This document shows positions 1 through 6,895 of a stretch of DNA of 10,204 nt, one piece after another; positions within the stretch are counted from its first letter, which is position 1; every line of letters begins with the position of its first letter. This stretch comes from Goniomonas avonlea (Eukaryota; Cryptophyceae; Goniomonadida; Goniomonadaceae). Under the pieces are notes generated by a model. That model was not told where the DNA came from, ran no database searches, and worked only from the letters and a program-made list of their open reading frames with translations. The position numbers and the translations under genes were made by a program. Location: the NCBI GenBank assembly GCA_003573635.1, contig QUTJ01031175.1:1-10204 (forward strand), written 5' to 3'.

Positions 1-110
1 CGTACCGAGAGATCACGTTATGTTATTCGTTAACAAGTTGCGTGAAGTCACGGAACTCCCCTACCCTAGCTAACTCGTGATGACGGTGTGACAATGTGTG
101 TAGGTCCAGA
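1..110. other. Left margin, no feature
   Basis: I see no coding block, RNA gene or repeat here. It is the sequence outside the left inverted-repeat arm. No clear target-site duplication pairs it with the bases just right of 3466. Confidence 0.4.
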
Positions 111-432
111 TGTGGCATGTCTGAGGCATGAGTCGAGTGCGGCTAGGGAGCAGAATTTCATGCCCACAGCTCGAGTTCGTATCTCCCTCTCTTAGCCTGT
201 TCTTCTCGATCAAGAATTGACTAAGTGCTGAGAGAGAGTTACAAATTCTAGGGAGATTTATGGTGGTTGGATTTCGAATCGACATCTATCTTAGCAGCAG
301 AGCACTAATCTGAAAGACTAAGACAAATCGGCGGGTTCCACGAGAGGCCTCACTGTTGGCTTCTCGTGTGACTGATGCTGTCGGCAAGGCACTTTGTAGC
401 GCAAAATTCTGCTTTCTTTGACACTTTCTGTG
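111..432 (-). repeat. Left inverted-repeat arm (~320 bp)
   Basis: This block is the imperfect reverse complement of 3160-3466. Shared anchors, read on the plus strand here, include gtgcggctagggagcagaat near 137-157, ccctctcttagcc near 184-196, a ttctcgatc core near 204-212, and gctttctttgacactttc near 411-428. Matching is strongest at 130-300 and 350-430, with an indel-rich stretch near 305-345. It stops abruptly near 430. The arrangement is that of long terminal inverted repeats of a DNA transposon, though two opposed insertions of one dispersed repeat would look the same. No transposase was recognised between the arms. Confidence 0.8.
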
Positions 433-614
433 TGATTTTAGGATTGGCAGTGTTTGTTCCTCTTGTCATTCCACTGCTGCGTCCACTTTGTCCCACAATG
501 CTGACCCCAGGTGCAACCTGCTGTGGGTATGACCCAACCACCGGGTGAGCACATCAGCAACAGCCGAAGGTTGTGCGATCTTCACAGGCTTATGCCTCCA
601 CCGGGCCCGGATGA
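433..614 (+). other. Spacer with a possible first exon
   Basis: Little can be supported here. An ATG at 529-531 opens a very short frame (MTQPPG) followed at 545 by GTGAGC, a good eukaryotic 5' splice site, so this could be the first exon of the broken gene that follows. The exon is only about 16 nt, so the idea is weak. The rest shows no repeat or coding signal. Confidence 0.2.
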
Positions 615-911
615 CCAAATCCAGGGTATCCAAAAAACATGAGGTTGACGTGCCTGATGCAGGAACGAAACACTCACGTCACTGATTGGCGGCATCCATA
701 GGCAGATACACCCAACCCGAATCATTTTTCGGAAGTTTGCTGCAATGAGTCGTGTCCGACTAAAGCAGTACCACTGAGAGAGCCTGAAGAACTGGAACAC
801 GTTGTGGCCCAAGGTTGTGGGCGCTGGTTTCATGCCAGCTGCGTCCCAATCAGATCCTGGTGTTTCACCTCCGGGCTGACAACCTGCGCCAAGTGTGTCA
901 ACTGCACCTGA
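615..911 (+). pseudogene. Broken coding segment with a PHD-finger-like Cys/His block
   Basis: One frame is open at 615-698, interrupted by TAG at 699-701, and open again at 702-908 until TGA. The second part carries CCNESC near its start, then GCGRWFHASCV (813-845), then CAKC (885-896). The order C-x4-H-x2-C followed 14 residues later by C-x2-C matches the second half of a C4HC3 PHD finger, a zinc-binding reader of histone tails. The first half is imperfect: the first Cys pair is spaced C-x3-C and the third ligand, expected two to four residues before the GC, is absent. The internal stop and the frame change just downstream suggest a decayed gene, or exons whose splice sites I cannot place. 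A function in the element is not established. Confidence 0.45.
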
Positions 912-1202
912 AGGTGTGTCAACTGCAAACGGACCTCTACACATTTCAACCCTGGCGACTACTACTTGTCTGGGGTGGAGGAGCGCCAGCCTATTTAGGA
1001 ACAAGGTGCAAAGTCATTTGCAATCACATGGCACCATCGCTGATTCGCTCGGCTGGCAAGGCGACCGAGGACGAGAAGTGCTTTGGCCCAACCCATATCA
1101 TGGGAGGCTANGAAGCTGATGAGACAACGAGTAGACAGCCCAAGCATGCGACTACTCAATTTACATTGCGCAAGCATAGCAAGTGAGGTTGACTCCAGCC
1201 AC
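880..1202 (+). pseudogene. Continuation of broken gene, two frames
   Basis: The frame opening after TGA at 877-879 runs to TGA at 1117-1119. Its later part looks coding (KVQSHLQSHGTIADSLGWQG, then DRGREVLWPNPYHGRL). At the ambiguous base N1111 the coding-like reading moves to another frame (1113-1202: KLMRQRVDSPSMRLLNLHC), which ends at TGA 1203. The N falls at the change of frame, so one miscalled or missing base could account for it. I recognise no family. The GWQGDRGREVLWPNP stretch is the best probe for a protein search. The stop at 877 shares its reading frame with FMPAASQSDPGVSPPG just upstream, so a single stop mutation is also plausible. Confidence 0.35.
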
Positions 1203-1518
1203 TGATGGGTGGCAGAAGCCAACCTGCCTGGAGCGCCACTTTGTCTTCCTCAAGATGCAAGCAATGCATCTCCGGGAATGCAACGAACGGTTCCCTGAGG
1301 ACAACTGGGCTCGAGAGCGCACGGCAACAGCGACTTTGTGCCAAGTACTGATCGTGCATGGTAGCACAATCATCACAGACCACGACTCCAAGGTGTACTG
1401 GCACTATTTCAACATTGCCCATGGACTACCCATGTCATGGACTACCCATGGGCACCACGAGTTGATGAGGCCACCCCGACAGAAGCTGTTCAGTGCCACA
1501 CCCTGGAGTGGTTGGAGC
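1180..1518 (+). pseudogene. Unrecognised coding-like segment
   Basis: An open frame runs from 1180 to the TGA at 1519. Residues such as CLERHFVFLKMQAMHLRECN, ERFPEDNWARERTATATLC and VHGSTIITDHDSKVYWHYF have a natural amino-acid mix. Near 1421-1452 a 16-bp unit, catggactacccatgt, occurs twice in tandem and shifts the frame by one. After that point the neighbouring frame (from 1437) reads better. No domain is recognised. It is probably a fragment of the same element gene. Confidence 0.3.
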
Positions 1519-1622
1519 TGATGCTCAAAGAACAACAAGTGAAGATCAACGCCTTCCAGGCAAAAATAAGCAACGTCACGCTAACGACCCTATTAGTAGC
1601 AACACACACAAGACACACAGAC
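1437..1622 (+). pseudogene. Helical coding-like segment
   Basis: The frame is open from ATG 1437 to TGA 1623. The most convincing stretch is HTLEWLELMLKEQQVKINAF, which looks like an amphipathic helix or short coiled coil. Coding character fades after about 1570, where ACA-rich repeats begin. Possible 5' splice sites lie at 1573 (GTCACG) and 1595 (GTAGCA), neither strong. It is probably an exon of the region 1 gene. Confidence 0.35.
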
Positions 1623-1871
1623 TGACCGGGGCAGTGGGGGGATCAGGAGTGAGGGAGCCACAGGGACAAGGGACAGGAATGGGGCGAGGTGGTGGGAGTG
1701 AGAGCAGGAGAGGGGGGAAAGGCAGTGATAGGGAGAGTGGACCAGCATAGTCGGGCTTGTGCGCAGGTGAGATTGAGACTGAAATCATGGCCAGCTACTT
1801 CAATTCCCCTGGCACTGAACACTGCACTTCACACACCAGCCCAGGTGAAAGCTCTTACCATGTTTCCACAG
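1623..1871 (+). other. Purine-rich, intron-like spacer
   Basis: This stretch is low-complexity and G/A-rich (gggagtgagagcaggagagg and similar), without a convincing frame. The end, ccatgtttccacag, is a plausible 3' splice site for the next segment. I read it as an intron. Confidence 0.35.
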
Positions 1872-1983
1872 AGCAAAGCCGCAGAAGCACGCTGCAATCC
1901 CTGCTGGCAGCTCAAGCAGTGACGAGGATCCGTTTGAAGTTGCTGCTCGAGGGCGACCCGCTCGCAAGGCATTCAAGCAAGCT
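1872..1983 (+). pseudogene. Acidic/basic exon with an AT-hook-like core
   Basis: From the acceptor ending at 1871, the frame beginning at 1873 reads AKPQKHAAIPAGSSSDEDPF and then EVAARGRPARKAFKQA. It has a Ser-Asp-Glu patch typical of nuclear proteins and a GRPARK motif resembling the GRP core of an AT-hook, a minor-groove DNA-binding motif. It ends at GCT|GTGGGT (1984) or four bases later at G|GTCTGT, followed at once by GT-repeat DNA, the same donor style as in the intact gene at 6896. Two other frames are also open here, so the frame is chosen on composition and splice context. Confidence 0.4.
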
Positions 1984-2450
1984 GTGGGTCTGTGTGTGTG
2001 TGTGGGATGCAGGGACAGGGCAAAGGCAGAGAGCAAGTCAGGGGATGGAGGGCGAGAAACCAGTCCCAGAGCGAGTGAAAAAACACTTAGGTCCATGTGA
2101 CATATTTTTTTGTCACTGGTTGAGTGTCACAGTGGGAGAGCGACACACCGAGTGGAATATCTGCATGATGCGATTCATGGAACACACACCCGCTTGTGTC
2201 CCTGTCCACATGTTTTTGTGTGTGCACCTCGTAGGTCTATGTGTTGCTACTTTGGTTGCTACGGCCGTTTGTCGCATGGATGATAGACTGACACTACTCA
2301 TGTGCATCTCAGACGTGTGTCATGCATCAGACTTTTGGGAAAGTCTGCCATTTGCATCGTCTTCGGGGTTTTGTCAAACCACCCATCCCCCAGTGCTAGA
2401 ATCTTTCTACCCACAAACTCACTGTACGGCACGATCTGGCAGAGCAGACA
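1984..2450 (+). other. Intron-like stretch
   Basis: It begins with a (TG)n run at about 1990-2004. A long open frame crosses it, but its composition is not protein-like beyond the short G/A-rich and GT-rich runs. I see no domain, RNA gene or splice-bounded exon that I can defend. Confidence 0.3.
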
Positions 2451-2660
2451 ACTTGCCCAGGTTTCGATCCTGTGACCTTGGTCCGATGCACAGCGGAGGG
2501 CCCAAACTACTGTCCAGACTACTTGCCCAGGTTTCGATCCTGTGACCTTGGTCCGATGCACAGCGGAGGGCCCAAACTACTGTCCAGACTACTTGCCCAG
2601 GTTTCGATCCTGTGACCTTGGTCCGATGCACAGCGGAGGGCCCAAACTACTGTCCAGACG
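2451..2660 (+). repeat. Three near-perfect 70-bp tandem repeats
   Basis: Units start at 2451, 2521 and 2591, each beginning acttgcccaggtttcgatcc and ending ctactgtccagac. The first two are identical and the third differs only in its final base. Since 70 is not a multiple of three, a reading frame crossing the array changes with each unit, which argues against a coding role. Near-identity among units, next to decayed flanking sequence, indicates recent amplification or gene conversion. The array appears to lie in an intron or spacer of the region 1 gene. Confidence 0.97.
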
Positions 2661-2980
2661 GTGCCGAAGCTTGCAGCTTGCACAAACCAGACTTGCAGGA
2701 GACCCTTACAAGTGGCCGACTGCTTCCACATGCTGTCCTGGACAGCGTGGGCCTCTTGTCCAGAACATGGACAAAGCGTCACGGCTCTGCATGCCTCACC
2801 CAATGCATTATTAGTGACTTTTCTGTGGGGCCTTGGCAAGGATCCCAAGTGTGGTTTCGATGCCAGGTCCTTCACTTCGGGTGACTGGCTGTTGCGTTCA
2901 ACACTGACAGGAGGAGAAGAGATAACATTGAGCAACTGTTTGCTTCCTATTCACCAGAGTCAATAGCTATAGTGTTTTGA
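2661..2980 (+). pseudogene. 3'-terminal coding-like block of region 1
   Basis: Two frames are open. One runs to TAG at 2967. The other is interrupted by one TGA at 2885 and continues with AFNTDRRRRDNIEQLFASYS to TGA at about 2978. The second looks more protein-like before the stop (LQETLTSGRLLPHAVLDSVG, DFSVGPWQGSQVWFRCQVLH) and after it. No family is recognised. A Ulp1-like protease was considered, but its catalytic His/Asp/Cys motifs are not visible. The sequence just after this block is homologous to the 3' flank of the region 2 gene, so it probably is a gene's 3' end. Confidence 0.35.
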
Positions 2981-3176
2981 ATTGGGTGAGAGGAATTCAC
3001 ACCACGTGCTCCACAGGGCGAGATTGGGTTTGGTTAGGCTCAGATTATCGTAGACCATTGATAGCTTGGGATCCTTCTCCGATCATTGGAAATGATCCCC
3101 CTCAAGTGCAACTCGATACACTTTAAACACACGCTAAACCATAGGAATGCGAGTGGGTGGGAAAGTGTCAAAGAAA
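2962..3176 (+). repeat. Subterminal repeat A, copy 1
   Basis: It aligns with 6490-6706. Shared blocks include cacaccac/g-tgctccac, ggcgagat, a gtag(a/g)ccat...gatag block, cactttaaac versus cactttgtaaac, and gtgggtggga near the end. By eye the similarity is roughly two-thirds with indels. It contains a 7-bp hairpin, gatcatt/aatgatc, at 3081-3097. It joins directly to the right inverted-repeat arm. Confidence 0.75.
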
Positions 3177-3466
3177 GCAGAATTCTGCGCTACAAAGCGC
3201 ATTGCCGACAGCATCAGTCCCACGAGAAGCCAACGGCAAGGCCTCTCGTTTGATTTGTGGATAGGATTTCGAGTGCTATCTTAGTCGATAATATTAGCGC
3301 TCCGCTGCTCAGATAGACGTTGATTCAAGATCCAACCGCCACAAATCTCTCTAAAATTCGGAACTCTCTCTCTGTACTTAGTCGATTCTCGATCGAGAAG
3401 AACCGGCTAAGAGAGGGAGGTGAGATGAAATTCTGCTCCCTAGCCGCACTCTCAGACATTGCCACA
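3160..3466 (+). repeat. Right inverted-repeat arm (~310 bp)
   Basis: This arm is complementary to 111-432. It contains a perfect 14-bp palindrome, ttctcgatcgagaa, at 3386-3399. The left arm has one mismatch in the same place. The outer end is marked by ctcagacattgccaca, complementary to tgtggcatgtctgag at 111-125. No obvious target-site duplication flanks the pair. Confidence 0.8.
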
Positions 3467-3788
3467 CGCCAGGCTCCAGGCTGACTGACACCCATGGAGC
3501 ACGGCCCCTCGTGTCTGTTCCCGCTTTCCACCTCAAAATGGACGTCAATGCTGCAGCCTGATTGCCACTACCCTCATCTGCATTCGACCCACACATCAGG
3601 ACTCAGTTTGATAACGTGGGGTGCCAGTGTATTTGCCAGCAGACACAGAATCACATGAGGCGATGGACAGCACAATGGCACACGCCCTTTCTGTCATCAG
3701 GAGAATAGCACGTGGGCATACCCGTTGCAGCTTGTGATGTGGGCACCGCTGTTGCAGCTTGACCAGCATGGGGCTATAACCCTGGAGA
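3467..3788 (+). other. Spacer between the two elements
   Basis: I see no strong feature. A short Met-initiated frame from about 3663 (MDSTMAHALSVIRRIARGHT) has a reasonable composition and could be an early exon of the region 2 gene. A left inverted-repeat arm, expected if region 2 were a complete element, is absent here. Confidence 0.3.
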
Positions 3789-3835
3789 GCAACGAGTGCA
3801 ACGAGAGCAACGAGTGCAACGAGAGCAACGAGTGC
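3789..3835 (+). repeat. 9-bp microsatellite with an 18-bp period
   Basis: There are five units of gcaacgag(t/a) with the last base alternating t,a,t,a,t, so the true period is 18 bp. The repeat is a multiple of three, so frames stay open across it on both strands: Asn-Glu-Cys/Asn-Glu-Ser in one plus frame, and Ala-Leu-Val on the minus strand. That accounts for a long minus-strand open frame here. Confidence 0.95.
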
Positions 3836-4032
3836 TGACTGTGCAAAGAGATTCAAGAAGATTTTGGCAAGGCGATCGCCCCACGATCCCTTGATCCTGG
3901 CGGTGTCATTGGTAGTTTGCATCGGCCTGCAAACTTGTTTGTCCGCGATGGCACCATGCCGTTGGAGGTTCCGGAAACTTTGAGATGTCTTGCGCTGGGA
4001 TGCCGTTGGAGGTTGCAGCCGCTCGCACCTAG
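3836..4032 (+). pseudogene. Coding-like segment before the 4033 exon
   Basis: Two plus frames look coding: one reads CKEIQEDFGKAIAPRSLDPG, the other CAKRFKKILARRSPHDPLIL. The second can splice in phase 0 from GCG|GTGTCA near 3903 to the acceptor cacctag at 4026-4032, joining the next exon. The first follows directly after an in-frame TGA at 3837. I cannot decide between them and recognise no family. It contains a near-duplicate of about 16 bp, atgccgttggaggtt, at 3957 and again near 4000. Confidence 0.3.
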
Positions 4033-4121
4033 TGGATCGAGATGTGTGGGCAGAAGCCGGAGCAGCTCCTCCTTGAAGACCCCACCAATGCAGAGGCCAC
4101 CATGTTGGCCTGTATGCTTCG
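4033..4121 (+). pseudogene. Candidate exon of region 2 gene
   Basis: It is bounded by an acceptor (gctcgcacctag) and the donor CG|GTGACC. The frame reads WIEMCGQKPEQLLLEDPTNA and then EATMLACMLR, a natural helical-looking peptide. An in-frame stop just upstream is removed if splicing starts at 4033. It is probably an internal exon of the same gene as the segments around it. Family unknown. Confidence 0.4.
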
Positions 4122-4354
4122 GTGACCCAGAGCATGCAGGTCGTGATCTGTCTGACACTGACAGACCTGACTGTGAGTAGTGAGGGACTGAAGTGAGATT
4201 GGCAGCGCTGATGCCAGCATGATCAGCCCTGCCTCGGGGGGCTTGTCTCAAGCCCTCATGCCACAGCAGCGACCCCACACAGCATGCAGGCCACCTCTGA
4301 CAAGCACACACACTGAATGCAAGTGCGCCTACTGCCCCTTCCTACTGTCAACGC

Positions 4355-4665
4355 TGAGCATCACCACCTCTGTGCCAAGACTGTCGTCACATGTTGGACA
4401 ACGAGGATGGCTTTTACACATCACTTGGCCAGCCACCGCTCATACTGTGAAGTCTGTCATTTCTACAAGCATTTTTGGCACAATCAACAACCTGCACATT
4501 TCAGAGGTGTGCAAGGTGGAAGCAGAGCTCAAATCCTCACAAGTCAAAACGAAATCACTGCTCCTCCCTGACATCGCGGGTGTGTCTGGAAAGATGCCCC
4601 AACAAGGGCTATTGGTCCAACCCTGAGCTTGATGCCATTGCTTGTGCATTTGTTGAGCTCGCAGT
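4355..4665 (+). pseudogene. Cysteine-rich segment with one internal TGA
   Basis: One frame is open apart from TGA at 4448-4450. It carries CQDCRHMLDNEDGFYTSLGQ, then after the stop TTCTFQRCARW, SKRNHCSSLTSRVCLERCPN and KGYWSNPELDAIACAFVEL. The first block resembles the second half of a LIM zinc finger (C-x2-C, then Leu, then G-F-Y, then G-x-P). The matching closing motif YCEVC lies in a neighbouring frame at about 4442-4460. This is consistent with a zinc-binding domain broken by a small indel. Without a search I would call it only a Cys-rich, probably zinc-binding, relic. Confidence 0.4.
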
Positions 4666-4938
4666 CTGCCTCAGGCTAGAGTCAATCAGCGGCCAGCCGA
4701 AAAGTTGTGGTTTATCAACACAGACTTCGAGAAACTTGAGAAGCTCATCTGCAGTCACCCTTGGCCACAGCTTGCAAGTCGAGACACGCCAGTGTTTGCT
4801 CCTCCAGGCTGGTTTCGTTTCGCGGGCATGTGTCCCCCCCCGGGACGCTTGCTCTGGCACTTCCCCAGCAACGGCCCAAACTGCACCACACATGTGGCAC
4901 TGTGCCAGCTGCAGTGCCGGGCCTCAACAGGCCAACAT
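4657..4938 (+). pseudogene. Trp/Pro-rich coding-like segment
   Basis: The frame is open from 4657 to TAG at 4939. It reads NQRPAEKLWFINTDFEKLEK, LICSHPWPQLASRDTPVFAP and PGWFRFAGMCPPPGRLLWHF, which is strongly protein-like. It overlaps the end of the Cys-rich segment in a different frame around 4660-4680, where there is no room for an intron. The simplest reading is a single-base frameshift in a decayed gene; an alternative is an acceptor at ctgcctcag (about 4674). No family recognised. Confidence 0.45.
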
Positions 4939-5061
4939 TAGACGTGGTGCTACCCAAACTTTGAGATCGGGCCATGCAGCCTCATCCAAGCCTGCAACTG
5001 TGGTGAGTGCATGGTCATCGAAGCAACTTGGGCGGTGTCAAGCTTTTCCAGCACTTCTTAG

Positions 5062-5208
5062 TCAGCCTCAGACACCGACTTGCTCCCAGGTCAATCACAG
5101 GCACACCAGTGGTGTCTTGTGTCCTGTGATGAGTTGATCGGATGGGATTATTGTGAGCTGGATTATTGGTACCCTGGCCGAAGTCACATGGCAGTATTGA
5201 ACAAGGTG
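5062..5208 (+). pseudogene. Possible PHD-finger relic
   Basis: The frame is open between TAG 5059 and TGA 5209. It reads SASDTDLLPGQSQAHQWCLV and then SCDELIGWDYCELDYWYPGR. PHD fingers often contain an [M/L]IGCDxC..WYHxxC core. Here LIGWDYC...YWYPGRS keeps the Ile-Gly, Asp, Cys and Trp-Tyr positions. Trp (TGG), Pro (CCT) and Ser (AGT) stand where zinc ligands Cys, His and Cys are expected, each one base from a ligand codon. The loop has two extra residues. If homologous, zinc binding is lost. AAG|GTGTGA at 5206 could be a donor. Confidence 0.35.
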
Positions 5209-5529
5209 TGACCCTCTAGCAGGTTCACTCTTGGCCCTGTCATCCAAAACATCAGAGAACAACTTCAGAAATGTGTTTTGGCGTAGCTTGGCGGCACCAG
5301 GTGCTGGCAGGTACTGGGACTGAGCACATCTGAGGACAGAGTTGAGACAGACACCCTTGAGTGGGGGTCAGTGTGGCATACTCACTACATCTTTTGCTTG
5401 CGACCCTGCCAACAGCTCTACACAATTGAGGTGTGCCTTGAGACAAGCCTACCTCTGGGCTGTCACTGGCACAGGCCCTCGCACTCTTCTTCCCTTTCGT
5501 CCCACTGAAGGGAAGGTGTCTGTCCCTGA
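5209..5529 (+). pseudogene. Fragmentary coding-like stretch
   Basis: After an acceptor-like ccctctagcag (to 5221) the frame SSKTSENNFRNVFWRSLAAP ends at CAG|GTGCTG near 5301. Between 5340 and 5529 two overlapping frames are open, including HYIFCLRPCQQLYTIEVCLE, and I cannot choose between them. No domain is recognised. Confidence 0.25.
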
Positions 5530-6472
5530 ATGTGCACCAATAGTGTAAGCACAATAATGTCTGCGTCAACACTGCCTGTGAAGTACTTGTCCAAGATGTC
5601 GCTAACTCGTGACGATGGCATGTTTGTGCATCTGACATCTGCTCTCCTTCCCCTCGGCCATTCAATGGAATTTTGTGTCTGGTCCTCTGTCTTGCCTCCC
5701 TGATGCCACCCTGCTCTCTCCTCACACCCCCAGCCCTCCTCCCCCGTCGCCTCTTCCCACTCTGACGTTTGCGACAGACCAAACGCATCAAGCTTGTCAA
5801 AGACATGGACAAAGCAATGGCCCACACAGTTGCTGACCCAAGGGATGGCGAGAACACAGATGACAAAGAGGATGCCATCTGTACAGACAGTGAATCTCCT
5901 AGTGAGGCTGATGTCCCTGCCTCTGCTCCCTCGTCATCAGACTCAGGAGAAGACAGTGCCGAAGAGGAGCAGGAGGTGATGGACGAGGACCAGGAACAGG
6001 GAGAGCGGGCTGCGAAACGGAAGGTGCTTGTTGTGCTTTGTTGAACCTAACCACAGTTTTTTTTTGTGTTCTCCCTCACCATCCTCCTACCCCATCAGCA
6101 GAGGCTTCACTCGTCCCTAAGAGACACAGCTGTCCTGCACTGTTGGTTGATAGCTTACCTCAGAGTTTTTTTGTTGCTCGGAGTGTGCTGCACCTGCTGG
6201 TGCCGCCAGGCTGCCTCGCGCAAGCACTCCTGGCGGCACAAGCACTCCTGCCTGTCTCTTTCCCTGCCATTTGTAACTTGTGCAGATACCTGACAATGGT
6301 TGTGACCCAGGACAAGAAGGACAATCTGGACCAGCGCGGTGAGAGAAAGCCTAACCACGTCAGGATCCAGCAGTACTCAAAAAGGAACCCTAAAACAGCC
6401 ACCCGCGACACGGATGCCGTGGCGACCCTGACAGGGCCGAGCAGTGCGAAGATACAGCCCACAAATGTGTGA
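5530..6472 (+). CDS. Last three exons of region 2 gene (acidic, nuclear-type C-terminus)
   Basis: The model has exons 5530-5676, 5778-6023 and 6311-6472, all joined in phase 0. The first reads PVKYLSKMSLTRDDGMFVHL and ends EFC|GTCTGG. The second follows a CT-rich tract and gcgacag; it begins TKRIKLVKDMDKAMAHTVAD, contains a long Asp/Glu/Ser patch (about residues 22-77 of the exon), and ends AAKRK|GTGCTT. The third starts after gtgacccag with DKKDNLDQRGERKPNHVRIQ and stops at TGA 6470-6472. The alternating acidic and basic tail with KRK and KRN clusters suggests a nuclear or nucleic-acid-binding protein. The third acceptor is the least certain; gtgcag at about 6287 is stronger but out of phase. 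ATG 5530 may be internal. Exons upstream seem broken, so the gene may be dead despite this clean end. Family unknown. Confidence 0.55.
6024..6310 (+). other. Intron with hairpin and T-tract
   Basis: It starts GTGCTT and contains a run of nine to ten T at about 6057. A perfect 11-bp inverted repeat (gtgccgccagg at 6200-6210, complement at 6229-6239) follows, as does caagcactcctg repeated 20 bp apart. A frame is open through much of it but reads as low-complexity hydrophobic sequence, which I take as intronic. Confidence 0.4.
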
Positions 6473-6489
6473 ACCTCTTGACCACACGC

Positions 6490-6706
6490 AATCAACGATA
6501 ATAGCTGAGAGCGTTCGAATGAGTAACGGAATTTCACACCACCTGTTCCACGGGGTGAGATCGAATTTGGATCTACTGTAGGCCATGATAGATCTGGATA
6601 ACCTTTTCCAACCATTTCGTGTGACGACGATCCCCCCACACAGAGAATGAATGCATTTCACTTTGTAAACGCGAATCAAAGGAAAGTGGGTGGGAAGTAT
6701 TCTAAG
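6490..6706 (+). repeat. Subterminal repeat A, copy 2
   Basis: It is homologous to 2962-3176 and in the same orientation. It begins about 20 bp after the stop codon of the region 2 gene, as copy 1 begins near the end of the region 1 coding block. Homology ends around gtgggtggga, where copy 1 runs into the inverted-repeat arm. Here no such arm follows. This suggests a truncated right end of a related element. Confidence 0.75.
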
Positions 6707-6794
6707 AGCCTCCGCTGGACTCCCTAAACTGGAGTCAGTCGCCCAAACGCTGGTCCTGCCAACGTGGCACCAACTCGTAATCGACTGAGTGCCC

Positions 6795-6802
6795 TATATA
6801 TT
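6795..6802 (+). promoter_or_regulatory. TATA box of the beta-propeller gene
   Basis: TATATATT lies about 94-101 bp upstream of the ATG at 6896, followed by a C-rich then G-rich leader (runs of about ten C near 6820 and of about ten G near 6876). Position and sequence fit an RNA polymerase II core promoter with initiation expected near 6820-6835. Confidence 0.6.
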
Positions 6803-6895
6803 CCCCTCTCCCCACGCCCCCCCCCCCCCTCCTTCCTCTCTCAACCCCCCTCCCCTCCTTTGATGGATTCGTTGGGGGGGGGGGGTTGATTAGCT

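Noticed and set aside
69-92. Match of gctaactcgtga to 5601-5612
   Set aside because: Only about 12 bp and not extended on either side.
2461-2476. tRNA-like gene suggested by a B-box-like motif
   Set aside because: The motif has an extra base and no acceptor or anticodon stem partners were found around it.
2661-2980. Ulp1-type cysteine protease C-terminus
   Set aside because: General composition is suggestive, but the catalytic His, Asp and Cys motifs are not visible.
3596-4135. 179-residue open frame on the minus strand
   Set aside because: It is kept open by the 9-bp repeat (Ala-Leu-Val repeats), and the plus strand has more protein-like segments and splice signals.
5188-5203. 16-bp match (catggcagtattgaac) to 8479-8494
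   Set aside because: An isolated short identity with unrelated flanks; no further similarity supports a common origin.
5252-5878. 208-residue open frame on the minus strand
   Set aside because: It overlaps well-supported plus-strand exons, and its Arg/Gly-rich part is the complement of a CT-rich intron.
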